From the NCBI GenBank assembly GCA_963680875.1, contig OY804585.1, positions 47,663,085-47,727,084 of the forward strand: a DNA stretch of 64,000 nucleotides, read 5' to 3'. A model generated the notes under the pieces. It saw only the letters and a list, made by a program, of their open reading frames with translations. It did no database searches and was not told the DNA's origin. Shown here in pieces: positions 1 through 13,600 of this stretch; position 1 is the first letter of the stretch, and every line of letters starts with the position of its first letter. Made by a program: the position numbers and the translations under genes. The DNA comes from Bathymodiolus brooksi (taxonomy: Eukaryota > Mollusca > Bivalvia > Mytilida > Modiolidae).

Positions 1-244
1 GATTTTGCATAGAGTAAATAATCAAAGAATTGGGAATTTTTCATTGAAATAGATTTCTTTTGCGTTTCTAAATTATCAATTGATCTATTTTTTAAGCTTC
101 CGGTGAGCAGATTTTTGGCTATCAATATAGAAGGAAAAATCGGAGAGCTCACCGTTAGAAGGACTTCGTCCTTTAATATAAGAACATGTAATTTCAATAA
201 AAATGTACGTCTTAGTATAAGTAGTAACGGCGAGAATCTATTAC

Positions 245-480
245 GCAGTCACGAGGATTTAACTCACCATGTGGAGATATTAAGTCGCCATGACAAGACA
301 ATAACTCACCATGTGGAGATAGTAAGCCGCCATGGCAAGACAGGTGACTCACCACGTGAAGATATCAAGTCGCCATGGCATGACAGGTAACTCACCATGT
401 GAAATATAAAGTCGCCATGACCAGACAGGTAACTCACCATATGAAATATAAAGTCGCCATGACCAAACAGAATGTCGAGG
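245..480. repeat. Tandem repeat, period about 40-43 bp
   Basis: About five degenerate copies of a unit containing AACTCACCATGTGGAGATAT and AAGTCGCCATG. The same array recurs at 48055-48245 in the duplicate block. Open frames over it are short and have no recognisable domain. Confidence 0.8.
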
Positions 481-659
481 AATTAAGTCACAATGTAGAG
501 ATAATAGATTTATTTACTTAAAAACTGTCATTTGTGTTTAGAAAATTAGTCTGCAGAATACAGAATTTAATACACATGAATTGATTTACGTTATTCTTGC
601 TTAGATCACAGTTAATATAATAATTTATTTAAAACTCCGTTTTTCTTTTAGCTTAACGT

Positions 660-930
660 GGTGTCAATCACTGCGGGCTATGGGGTGTAAGAAAAGCTTG
701 CAGATATGAAGTTGGTAGTTAGAAGCCGTAGATCGAAGACGGACGTACAATGAAATTGACATATGAACAAAAATGACAAACAATATTCTATAAAACACTA
801 CACATAAAACTAAAAAAATTGACCAACACGAACTCCATTAAAACAATGGTATGCATTTAGATGTTCTGGAAGGTAGCAGTCGCTCCTCCATCAGTGACAC
901 CCGTCGTGTAACCTAAGTTACAAATCTGAT
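660..930 (+). repeat. Mytilid-type dispersed repeat (family M1)
   Basis: It contains AGAAGCCGTAGATCGAAGAC, then a run resembling GACAAACAATATTCTATAAA, and ACCAACACGAACTCCATTA. Related copies occur at 19600-19830, 22885-23065, 23225-23405, 36570-36770, 45370-45550, 48470-48680 and 61675-61865 in both orientations, so it is mobile or was mobile. From memory it resembles a very abundant mussel repeat. Its transposition class is unknown to me. Confidence 0.65.
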
Positions 931-1029
931 CTTAAGTCGTATTCCGTGAAACGTCATGAACGAGGAAAGAATGACGAGATACGTAACATATCCGTGTGTA
1001 TTTGTGACACAGACATTCAGTAGCGGTAA

Positions 1030-1300
1030 GCCGCATCATGAAGACGACTGATGAATTCAACCTTACCACTAGAAACCATTGCCTATCACCAGTAAAGTTG
1101 TGAGTTCGACTCCCGCTCATGACTAGATGTATTGGATACAACATTATGTGATAAAATTTGTTCGATATTTGCAGCAGTTTTGTGGTTTTCTCTGGATCCT
1201 TTTTCCTCCATTGATAAAACTGACCGCCACGATATAACTGAAATATTGTTTAGAATGAAGTCGTTAAACACCATAACCCCCCTAATGTTACATGCAATGA
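1030..1300 (+). mobile_element. tRNA-derived SINE (family S1)
   Basis: It has a B-box-like GTTGTGAGTTCGACTCCC followed by the shared body: a conserved CTCCATTGATAAAACTGACC segment, then ATATAACTGAAATATTGTTT, and a tail near GTTAAACACCATAACCCC. Family members lie at 17540, 19340, 23515, 39405, 44325, 45585, 48780, 57985 and 61905. The corresponding position in the duplicate carries a LINE insertion inside this SINE. Confidence 0.65.
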
Positions 1301-1690
1301 CTAGTTTTAAATACCTGCTATACCTTCTCTGATTGTTATTTACAGCACCACAACTAGTAAACTACTATATTTGTAATACATAACGAAATATCTATTTCTT
1401 TGATAATAAGGCTTACTCCTTCGAAGGACCAGAGCTTACCTTCCTTAGTTTTATTTCGGAAGTGTTTTCTCCCAGCACGTGTAATACTTGGTTCATCACT
1501 CCTGCTTTTCTTGTTATTCTATATCATAACATTTGCTGCAATTACGCTTATATATTTGTTTCTGCTTCATAGTATGGCATTGTCCACAATTTTCCCACAG
1601 TGAAAATTTTCACGGATATCGTGCTTTGAGTTACCATTGGTTAACATTTTTATTTTATTTACAAGAAATTATCCATTGTACTGTTGTGGA

Positions 1691-4600
1691 TTTGTATATT
1701 GGGATTTCTTAGCACCGGTCTCGTAATCACCCGTGTGGTATCTTACCACCGGTCTCGTATTCACCCGTGTGGTATCTTAGAACCGGTCTCGTAATCACCC
1801 GTATGGTATATTAGCACCGGTCTCGTAATCACCCCTGTGGTATCTTAGCACCGGTCTCGTAATCACCCGTGTGGTATCTTAGCACCGGTCTCGTAATCAC
1901 CCGTGTGGTATATTAGCACCGGTCTCGTAATCACCCCTGTGGTATCTTAGCACCGGTTTCGTAATCACCCGTGTGATATATTAGCACCGGTCTCGTAATC
2001 ACCCCTGTGGTATCTTAGCACCGGTCTCGTAATCACCCGTGTGGTATCTTAGCACCGGTCTCGTAATCACCCGTGTGGTATATTAGCACCGGTCTCGTAA
2101 TCACGCCTGTGGTATCTTAGCACCGGTCTCGTAATCACTCGTGTGGTATATTAGCAAAGTTCTCGTAATCACCCCTGTGGTATCTTATCACCGGTCTCTT
2201 AATGACCCGTGTGGTATATTTGCACCGATCTCGTAATCACCCGTGTGGTATCTTAACACCGGTCTCGTAATGAACAGTGTGGTATATTAACACCGGTCTC
2301 GTAATCACCGGGTGGTATTTTAGCACCGGTCTCGTAATCAACCGTGTGGTATATTAGCACCGGTTTCGTAATAACCCGTGTAGTATATTAGCACCGGTCT
2401 CGTAATCACCGCTGTGGTATCTTATCACCGATCTCGTAATCACCCGTTCAGAATATTAGCACCGGTTTCGTAATCACCCGTGTGATATCTTAGCACCGGT
2501 CTCGTAATCACCCGTGTGATATCTTAGCACCGGTCTCGTAATCACCCGTGTGATAACTTAGCACGGTCTCGTAATCACCCGTGTGATAAATTAGCACCGG
2601 TCTCGTAATCACCCCTGTGGTATCTTAGCACCGGTCTCGTAATAACTCGTGTGGTATATTAGCACCGGTCTCGTAATCATTCCTGTAGTATCTTAGTACG
2701 GTCTTGTAATCACCCGTGTGGTATATTAGCACTGGTCTCGTAATCACCTGTGTGGTATATTAGCACCGGTCTCGTAATCACACGTGTCGTATCTTAGCAC
2801 TGGACTCGTAATCACTCGTGTGGTATATTAGCACCGGACTCGTAATAACACATGTGGTATATTAGCACCGGTTTCGTAATCACTCCTGTTTTATGTTAGC
2901 ACCGGTCTTGTAAAAACCCGTGTGGTATATTAGCACTGGTCTCGTAATCACCCGTGTGCTATATTAGCACCGGTCTCGTTATCACTCCTGTGGTATCTTA
3001 GCACCGGTCTCGTAATCATCCGTGTGATATACTAACATCAGTCTCGTAATCACCGGTGTGGTATATTAGCTCCGGTCTCGTAATCACCCGTGTGGTATCT
3101 TAGCACCGGTCTCGTAATCACCCTTGTGGTATCTTAGCACCGGTCCCGTAATGACCAGTGTGGTATATTAGCACCGGTCTAGTAATCACCCGTGTGCTAT
3201 TTTAGCACCGGTCTCGTAATCACCCGTATAGTATCTTAGCACAGGTCTCGTAATAAACCGTGTGGTATATTAACACCGGTCTCGTAATCACCCGAGTGGT
3301 ATCTTAGCATCGCTTTCGTAATCACCCGTGTGGTATATTAGCACCGGTCTCGTAATCACCCGAGTGATATCTTAGCACCGGTCTCGTAATCACCCGTGTG
3401 ATAACTTAGCACCGGTCTCGTAATCACCCGTGTGATAAATTAGCACCGGTCTCGTAATCACCCCTGTGGTATATTAGCACCGGACTCGTAATAACACATG
3501 TGGTATATTAGCACCGATCTCGTAATCACCCCTGTTTTATGTTAGCACCGGTCTTGTAATAACCCGTGTGGTATATTAGCACTGGTCTCGTAATCACCCG
3601 TGTGCTATATTAGCACCGGTCTCGTTATCACTCCTGTGGTATCTTAGCACCGGTCTCGTAATAATCCGTGTGGTATATCAGCACCGGTCTCGTAATCATT
3701 CCTGTAGTATCTTAGTACCGGTCTTGTAATCACCCGTGTGGTATATTAGCACTGGTCTCGTAATAACCCGTGTGGTATATTAGCACCGGTCTCGTAATCA
3801 CTCCTGTGGTATCTTAGCACCGGTCTCGTAATCACCCGTGTGGTATATTAACATCGATCTCGTAATTTCTGGTGTGGTATATTGGCATCGGTCTCGTAAT
3901 CACCCCTGTGGTATTTTAGCAGTGGTCTCATAATCACCCGTGTGGTATATTAGCACCGGTCTCGTAATCACTCCTGTGGTATCTTAGCACAGGTCTCGTA
4001 ATCACCCGTGTGGCATATTAGCACCGGTCTCGTAATCACCCTTGTGGTATCTTAGCACCGGTTTCGTAATGACCAGTGTGGTATATTAGCACCGGTCTCG
4101 TAATCACCCGTATGGTATCTTAGCACCGGTCTCGTAATAAACCGTGTGGTATATTAACACCGGTCTCGTAATCACTCCTGTGGTATCTTAGTACTGGTCT
4201 CGAATTCACCCGTGTGGTATATTTGCACCGGTCTCGTAATCACCCGTGTGGCATTTTAGCACCGGTCTCGTAATCACCCGTGTGGTATATTAGCACCGGT
4301 CTCGTAATTACCCCTGTGGTATCTTAGCACCGGTCTCGTAATCTCCCCTGTGGTATCTTAGCACCGGTCTCGTAATCAACCATGTGGTATCTTAGCACCG
4401 GTCTCGTAATCACCCGTGTGGTATATTAGCATCGGTCTCGTAATCACCCCTGTGGTATCTTAGCACCGGTCTCGTAATCACCCCTGTGGTATCTTAGAAC
4501 CGGTCTCGTAATCACCCCTGTAGTATCTTAGCACCGCCGGTCTCGTAATCATCCCTGTGGTATCTTAGAACCGGCTTCGTAATCATCCGTGTAGTATCTT

Positions 4601-7600
4601 AGCACCGGTCTCGCAATCACCCGTGTGGTATCTTAGCACCGGTCTCGTAATCACCCGTGTGGTATATTAGCAACGGTCTCGTAATCACCCGTGTGGTATC
4701 TTAGCACCGGTCTCGTAAGATCCCCTGTGGTATCTTAGCACCGGTCTCGTAATCACCCAAGTGATATCTTAGCACCGGTCTCGTAATCACCCAGTGGTAT
4801 CTTAGCACCGGTCTCGTAATCACCCGTGTCGTATCTTAGCACCGGACTCGTAATCACCCGTGTGGTATGTTAGCACCGGTCTCGTAATAACCCGTGTGGT
4901 ATATTAGCACCGGCTTCGTAATCACTCCTGTAGTATCTTAGCACCAGTCTTGTAATAACCCGTGTGGTATATTAACACCGGTCTCGTAATCACTCCTGTG
5001 GTATCTTAGCACCGGACTCGTAATCATCCGTGTGATATATTAGCACCGGTTTCGTAATCATCCGTGTGGTATCGTATCACCGGTCTCGTAATCACCCCTG
5101 TGGTATCTTAGCACCGCTCTCGTAATCATCCGTGTGGCATTTTAGCACCGGTCTCGTAATCACCCGTGTGATATATTAGCACCGGTCTCGTAATCACCCC
5201 TGTGGTATCTTAGCACCAGTCTCGTAATCACCCCTGTGCTAACTTAGCACTGGTCTCGTAATCACCCGTGTGGCATTTTAGCACCGGTTTCGTAATCACT
5301 GGTGTGGTATATTAGCACCGGTCTCGTAATAACCCCTGTAGTATCTTAGCACCGGTCTGGTAATCACCCGTGTGGTATATTACCACCGGTCTCGTAAACA
5401 CTCGTGTGGTATATTAGCAAAGTTCTCGTAAACACCCCTGTGGTATCTTAACACCGGCCTCATAATGACCCCTGTGGTATTTTAGCACCGGTCTCGTAAT
5501 CACCCGTGTGGTATCTTAGCACCGGTCTCATAATCACCCCTGTGGTATTTTAGCTCCGGTCTCGTAATCACCCGTGTGGTATATTAGCACCGGGCTTGTA
5601 ATCACTCGTGTGGTATATTAGCAAAGTTCTCGTAATCACCCCTTTGGTATATTAACACCGGTCTCGTAATCACCCCTGTGGTATTTTAGCACCAGTCTCG
5701 TAATCACCCATGTGGTATTTTAGCACCGGTCTCGTAATCACCCGTGTGGTATCTTAGCACCGGTCCCATAATCACCCGTATGGTATCTTAGCACCGGTCT
5801 CGTAATCACCCGTGTGACATTTTAACACCGGTCTCGTAATCACCCGTGTGGTATATTAGCACCGGTCTCGTAATCACCCCTGTGGTATCTTAGCACCGGT
5901 CTCGTAATCACCCCTGTGGTGTCTTTGAACCGGTCTCGTAATCACCCCTGTAGTATCTTAGCACCGGTCTCGTAATCACTGGTGTGGAATATTAACACCG
6001 GTCTCGTAATCACCCGTATGGTATCTTAGCACAGGTCTCGTAATAAACGTATGGTATATTAACATCAGTCTCGTAATCACCCGAGTGGTATCTTAGCATC
6101 GGTCTCGTAATCACCCGTGTGGTATATTAGCACCGGTCTCGTAATCACCCGAGTGGTATCTTAGCACCGGTCTCGTAATCACCCGTGTGATATCTTAACA
6201 CCGGTCTCGTAATCACCCGTGTGATAAATTAGCACCGGTCTCGTAATCACCCCTGTGGTATCTTAGCACCGGTCTCGTAATCATACGTGTCGTATCTTAG
6301 CACCGGACTCGTAATTACTCGTGTGGTATATTAGCACCGGACTCGTAATAACACATGTGGTATATTAGCACCGGTTTCGTAATCACTCCTGTTTTATGTT
6401 AGCACCGGTCTTGTAAAAACCCGTGTGGTATATTAGCACTGGTCTCGTAATCACCCGTGTGCTATATTAGCACCGGTCTCGTTATCACTCCTGTGGTATC
6501 TTAGCACCGTCTCGTAATCATCCGTGTGATATACTAACATCAGTCTCGTAATGACCCGTGTGGTATATTAGCACCGGTCTCGTAATCACCCGTGTGGTAT
6601 GTTAGCACCGGTCTCGTAATCACCCTTGTGGTATCTTAGCACCGGTCTCGTAATGACCAGTGTGGTATATTAGCACCGGTCTAGTAATCACCCGTGTGCT
6701 ATTTTAGCACCGGTCTCGTAATCACCCGTATGGTATCTTAGCACAGGTCTCGTAATAAACCGTGTGGTATATTAACACCGGTCTCGTAATCACCCGAGTG
6801 GTATCTTAGCATCGCTTTCGTAATCACCCGTGTGGTATATTAGCACCGGCTCGTAATCACCCGTGTGATATCTTAGCACCGGTCTCGTAATCACCCGTGT
6901 GATAACTTAGCACCTGTCTCGTAATCACCCGTGTGATAAATTAGCACCGGTCTCGTAATCACCCCTGTGGTATCTTAGCACCGGTCTCGTAATCACACGT
7001 GTCGTATCTTAGCACCGGACTCGTAATAACACATGTGGTATATTAGCACCGGTCTCGTTATCACTCCTGTGGTATCTTAGCACCAGTCTCGTAATAACCC
7101 GTGTGGTATATTAGCACCGGTCTCGTAATCATTCCTGTAGTATCTTAGTACCGGTCTTGTAATCACCCGTGTGGTATATTAGCACTGGTCTCGTAATCAC
7201 CCGTGTGCTATATTAGCACCGGTCTCGTTATCACTCCTGTGGTATCTTAGCACAGGTCTCGTAATCATCCGTGTGATATACCAACATCAGTCTCGTAATG
7301 ACCCGTGTGGTATATTAGCACCGGTCTCGTAATCACCCGTGTGGTATGTTAGCACCGGTCTCGTAATCACCCTTGTGGTATCTTAGCACCGGTCTCGTAA
7401 TGACCAGTGTGGTATATTAGCACCGGTCTAGTAATCACCCGTGTGCTATTTTAGCACCGGTCTCGTAATCACCCGTATGGTATCTTAGCACAGGTTTCGT
7501 AATAAACCGTGAGGTATATTAACACCGGTCTCGTAATCACCCGAGTGGTATCTTAGCATCGCTTTCGTAATCACCCGTGTGGTATATTAGCACCGGTCTC

Positions 7601-10600
7601 GTAATCACCCGAGTGATATCTTAGCACCGGTCTCGTAATCACCCGTGTGATAACTTAGCACCGGTCTCGTAATCACCCGTGTGATAAATTAGCACCGGTC
7701 TCGTAATCATCCCTGTGGTATCTTAGCACCGGTCTCGTAATCACACGTGTCGTATCTTAGCACCGGACTCGTAATCACTCGTGTGGTATATTAGCACCGG
7801 ACTCGTAATAACACATGTGGTATATTAGCACCGGTCTCGTAATCACTCCTGTTTTATGTTAGCACCGGTCTTGTAATAACCCGTGTGGTATATTAGCACT
7901 GGTCTCGTAATCACCCGTGTGCTATATTAGCACCGGTCTCGTTATCACTCCTGTGGTATCTTAGCACCGGTCTCGTAATAACCCGTGTGGTATATTAGCA
8001 CCGGTCTCGTAATCATTCCTGTAGTATCTTAGTACCGGTCTTGTAATCAACCGTGTGGTATATTAGCACTGGTCTCGTAATCACCCGTGTGGTATATTAG
8101 CACCGGTCTCGTAATCACACGTGTCGTATCTTAGCACCGGACTCGTAATCACTCGTGTGGTATATTAGCACCGGACTCGTAATAACACATGTGGTATATT
8201 AGCACCGGTTTCGTAATCACTCCTGTTTTATGTTAGCACCGGTCTTGTAGAAACCCGTGTGGTATATTAGCACTGGTCTCGTAATCACCCGTGTGCTATA
8301 TTAGCACCGGTCTCGTTATCACTCCTGTGGTATCTTAGCACCGGTCTCGTAATCATCCGTGTGATATACTAACATCAGTCTCGTAATGACCCGTGTGGTA
8401 TATTAACACCGGTCTCGTAATCACCCGTGTGGTATGTTAGCACCGGTCTCGTAATCACCCTTGTGGTATCTTAGCACCGGTCTCGTAATGACCAGTGTGG
8501 TATATTAGCACCGGTCTAGTAATCACCCGTGTGCTATTTTAGCACCGGTCTCGTAATCACCCGTATGGTATCTTAGCACAGGTCTCGTAATAAACCGTGT
8601 GGTATATTAACACCGGTCTCGTAATCACCCGAGTGGTATCTTAGCATCGCTTTCGTAATCACCCGTGTGGTATATTAGCACCGGTCTCGTAATGACCCGA
8701 GTGATATCTTAGCACCGGTCTCGTAATCACCCGTGTGATAAATTAGCACCGGTCTCGTAATCACCCGTGTGGTATATTAGCACCGGTCTCGTAATCATTC
8801 CTGTAGTATCTTAGTACCGGTCTTGTAATCACCCGTGTCGTATATTAGCACTGGTCTCGTAATAACACATGTGGTATATTAGCACCGGTTTCGTAATCAC
8901 TCCTGTTTTATGTTAGCACCGGTCTTGTAAAAACCCGTGTGGTATATTAGCACTGGTCTCGTAATCACCCGTGTGCTATATTAGCACCGGTCTCGTTATC
9001 ACTCCTGTGGTATCTTAGCACCGGTCTCGTAATCATCCGTGTGATATACTAACATCAGTCTCGTAATGACCCGTGTGGTATATTTTCACCGGTCTCGTAA
9101 TCACCCGTGTGGTATGTTAGCACCGGTCTCGTAATCACCCTTGTGGTATCTTAGCACCGGTCTCGTAATGACCAGTGTGGTATATTAGCACCGGTCTAGT
9201 AATCACCCGTGTGCTATTTTAGCACCGGTCTCGTAATCACCCGTATGGTATCTTAGCACAGGTCTCGTAATAAACCGTGTGGTATATTAACACCGATCTC
9301 GTAATCACCCGAGTGGTATCTTAGCATCGCTTTCGTAATCACCCGTGTGGTATATTAGCACCGGTCTCGTAATCACCCGAGTGATATCTTAGCACCGGTC
9401 TCGTAGTCACCCGTGTGATAACTTAGTACCGGTCTCGTAATCACCCGTGTGATAAATTAGCACCGGTCTCGTAATCACCCCTGTGGTATCTTAGCACCGG
9501 TCTCGTAATCACACGTGTCGTATCTTAGCACCGGACTCGTAATCACTCGTGTGGTATATTAGCACCGGACTCGTAATAACACATGTGGTATATTAGCACC
9601 GGTCTCGTAATCACTCCTGTTTTATGTTAGCACCGGTCTTGTAATAACCCGTGTGGTATATTAGCACTGGTCTCGTAATCACCCGTGTGCTATATTAGCA
9701 CCGGTCTCGTTATCACTCCTGTGGTATCTTAGCACCGGTCTCGTAATAACCCGTGTGGTATATTAGCACCGGTCTCGTAATCATTCCTGTAGTATCTTAG
9801 TACCGGTCTTGTAATCACCCGTGTGGTATATTAGCACTGGTCTCATAATCACCCGTGTGGTATATTAGCACCGTCTCGTAATCACTGGTGTCGTATCTTA
9901 GCACCGGACTCGTAATCACTCGTGTGGTATATTAGCACCGGACTCGTAATAACACATGTGGTATATTAGCACCGGTTTCGTAATCACTCCTGTTTTATGT
10001 TAGCAACGGTCTTGTAGAAACCCGTGTGGTATATTAGCACTGGTCTCGTAATCACCCGTGTGCTATATTAGCACCGGTCTCGTTATCACTCCTGTGGTAT
10101 CTTAGCACCGGTCTCGTAATCATCCGTGTGATATACTAACATCAGTCTCTTAATGACCCGTGTGGTATATTAACACCGGTCTCGTAATCACCCGTGTGGT
10201 ATGTTAGCACCGGTCTCGTAATCACCCTTGTGGTATCTTAGCACCGGTCTCGTAATGACCAGTGTGGTATATTAGCACCGGTCTAGTAATCACTCGTGTG
10301 CTATTTTAGCACCGGTCTCGTAATCACCCGTATGGTATCTTAGCACAGGTCTCGTAATAAACCGTGTGGTATATTAACACCGGTCTCGTAATCACCCGAG
10401 TGGTATCTTAGCATCGCTTTCGTAATCACCCGTGTGGTATATTAGCACCGGTCTCGTAATGACCCGAGTGATATCTTAGCACCGGTCTCGTAATCACCCG
10501 TGTGATAACTTAGCACCGGTCTCGTAATCACCCGTGTGGTATATTAGCACCGGTCTCGTAATCATTCCTGTAGTATCTTAGTACCGGTCTTGTAATCACC

Positions 10601-13600
10601 CGTGTTGTATATTAGCACTGGTCTCGTAATAACACATGTGGTATATTAGCACCGGTTTCGTAATCACTCCTGTTTTATGTTAGCACCGGTCTTGTAAAAA
10701 CCCGTGTGGTATATTAGCACTGGTCTCGTAATCACCCGTGTGCTATATTAGCACCGGTCTCGTTATCACTCCTGTGGTATCTTAGCAGCGGTCTCGTAAT
10801 CATCCGTGTGATATACTAACATCAGTCTCGTAATGACCCGTGTGGTATATTAGCACCGGTCTCGTAATCACCCGTGTGGTATGTTAGCACCGGTCTCGTA
10901 ATCACCCTTGTGGTATCTTAGCACCGGTCTCGTAATGACCAGTGTGGTATATTAGCACCGGTCTAGTAATCACCCGTGTGCTATTTTAGCACCGGTCTCG
11001 TAATCACCCGTATGGTATCTTAGCACAGGTCTCCTAATAAACCGTGTGGTATATTAACACCGGTCTCGTAATCACCCGAGTGGTATCTTAGCATCGCTTT
11101 CGTAATCACCCGTGTGGTATATTAGCACCGGTCTCGTAATCACCCGAGTGATATCTAAGCACCGGTCTCGTAATCACCCGTGTGATAACTTAGCACCGGT
11201 CTCGTAATCACCCGTGTGATAAATTAGCACCGGTCTCGTAATCACCCCTGTGGTATCTTAGCACCGGTCTCGTAATCACACGTGTCGTATCTTAGCACCG
11301 GACTTGTAATCACTCGTGTGGTATATTAGCAACGGACTCGTAATAACACATGTGGTATATTAGCACCGGTCTCGTAAGCACCCCTGTTTTATGTTAGCAC
11401 CGGTCTTGTAATAACCCGTGTGGTATATTAGCACTGGTCTCGTAATCACCCGTGTGCTATATTAGCACCGGTCTCGTTATCACTCCTGTGGTATCTTAGC
11501 ACCGGTCTCGTAATCATTCCTGTATTATCTTAGTACCGGTCTTGTAATCACACGTGTGGTATATTAGCACTGGTCTCGTAATCACCCGTGTGGTATATTA
11601 GCACCGGTCTCGTAATCACTCCTGTGGTATCTTAGCACCGGTCTCGTAATCACCCGTGTGGTATATTAACATCGATCTCGTAATCTCTGGTGTGGTATAT
11701 TGGCATCGGTCTCGTAATCACCCCTGTGGTATTTTAGCTGTGGTCTCATAATCACCCGTGTGGTATATTAGCACCGGTCTCGTAATCACTCCTGTGGTAT
11801 CTTAGCACAGGTCTCGTAATCACCCGTGTGGTATATTAGCACCGGTCTCGTAATCACCCTTGTGGTATCTTAGCACCGGTTTCGTAATGACCAGTGTGGT
11901 ATATTAGCACCGGTCTCGTAATAAACCGTGTGGTATATTAACACCGGTCTCGTAATCACTCCTGTGGTATCTTAGTTCTGGTCTCGTATTCACCCGTGTG
12001 GTATATTTGCACCGGTCTCGTAATCACCCGTGTGGTATCTTAGCACCGGTTTCGTAATCACCCCTGTGGTATCTTAGCACCGATCTCGTAATCACCCGTG
12101 TGGCATTTTAGCACCGGTCTCGTAATCACCCGTGTGGTATATTAGCACCGGTCTCGTAATTACCCCTGTGGTATCTTAGCACCGGTCTCGTAATCTCCCC
12201 TGTGGTATCTTAGCACCGGTCTCGTAATCAACCATGTGGTATCTTAGCAACGGTCTCGTAATCACCCGTGTGGTATATTAGCACCGGTCTCGTAATCACC
12301 CCTGTTGTATCTTAGCACCGGTCTCGTAATCACCCCTGTGGTATCTTAGAACCGGTCTCGTAATCACCCCTGTAGTAACTTAGCACCGGTTTCGTAATCA
12401 TCCGTGTAGTATCTTAGCACCGGTCTCGCAATCACCCGTGTGGTATATTAGCACCGGTCTCGTAATAACCCGTGTGGTATTTTAGCACTGGTCTCGTAAG
12501 ATCCCCTGTGGTATCTTAGCACCGGTCTCGTAATCACCCGAGTGATATCTTAGCACCGGTCTCGTAATCACCCGTGTGATAAATTAGCACCGGTCTCGTA
12601 ATCACCCAGTGGTATCTTAGCACCGGTCTCGTAATCACCCGTGTCGTATCTTAGCACCGGACTCTTAATCACCCGTGTGGTATGTTAGCACCGGTCTCGT
12701 AATAACCCGTGTGGTATATTAGCACCGGCCTCGTAATCACTCCTGTAGTATCTTACCACCAGTCTTGTAATAACCCGTGTGGTATATTAACACCGGTCTC
12801 GTAATCACTCCTGTGGTATCTTAGCACCGGTCTCGTAATCATCCGTGTGATATATTAGCACCGGTCTCGTAATCATCCGTGTGGTATCTTATCACCGGTC
12901 TCGTAATCACCCCTGTGGTATCTTAGCACCGCTCTCGTAATCATCCGTGTGGCATTTTAGCACCGGTCTCGTAATCACCCGTGTGGTATATTAGCACCGG
13001 TCTCGTAATCACCCCTGTGGTATCTTAGCACCAGTCTCGTAATCACCCCTGTGCTAACTTAGCACCGGTCTCGTAATCACCCGTGTGGCATTTTAGCACC
13101 GGTTTCGTAATCACTGGTGTGGTATATTAGCACCGGTCTCGTAATCACCCCTGTAGTATCTTAGCACCGGTCTCGTAATCACCCGTGTAGTATCTTAGCA
13201 CCGATCTCGCAATCACCCCTGTGGTATCTTAGCAGCGGTCTCGTAATCACCCGTGTGGTATTTTAGCACCGGTCTCGTAATCACCCGTGTGGTATATTAG
13301 CACCGGTCTCGTAATCATCCATGTGGTATCTTAGCACCGGTCTCGTAATCACCGGTGTGATATCTTAGCACCGGTCTCGTAATCATCCGTGTGATAAATT
13401 AGCACCGGTCTCGTAATCACCCCTGTGGTATCTTAGCACCGGTCTCGTAATCACCCGTGTCGTATCTTAGCACCGGACTTGTAATCACCCGTGTGGTATA
13501 TTAGCACCGGTCTCGTAACAACCCGTGTGGTATATTAGCACTGGTCTCGTAATCACTCCTGTAGTTTCTTAGCACCGCTCTTGTAATCACCCGTGTGGTA

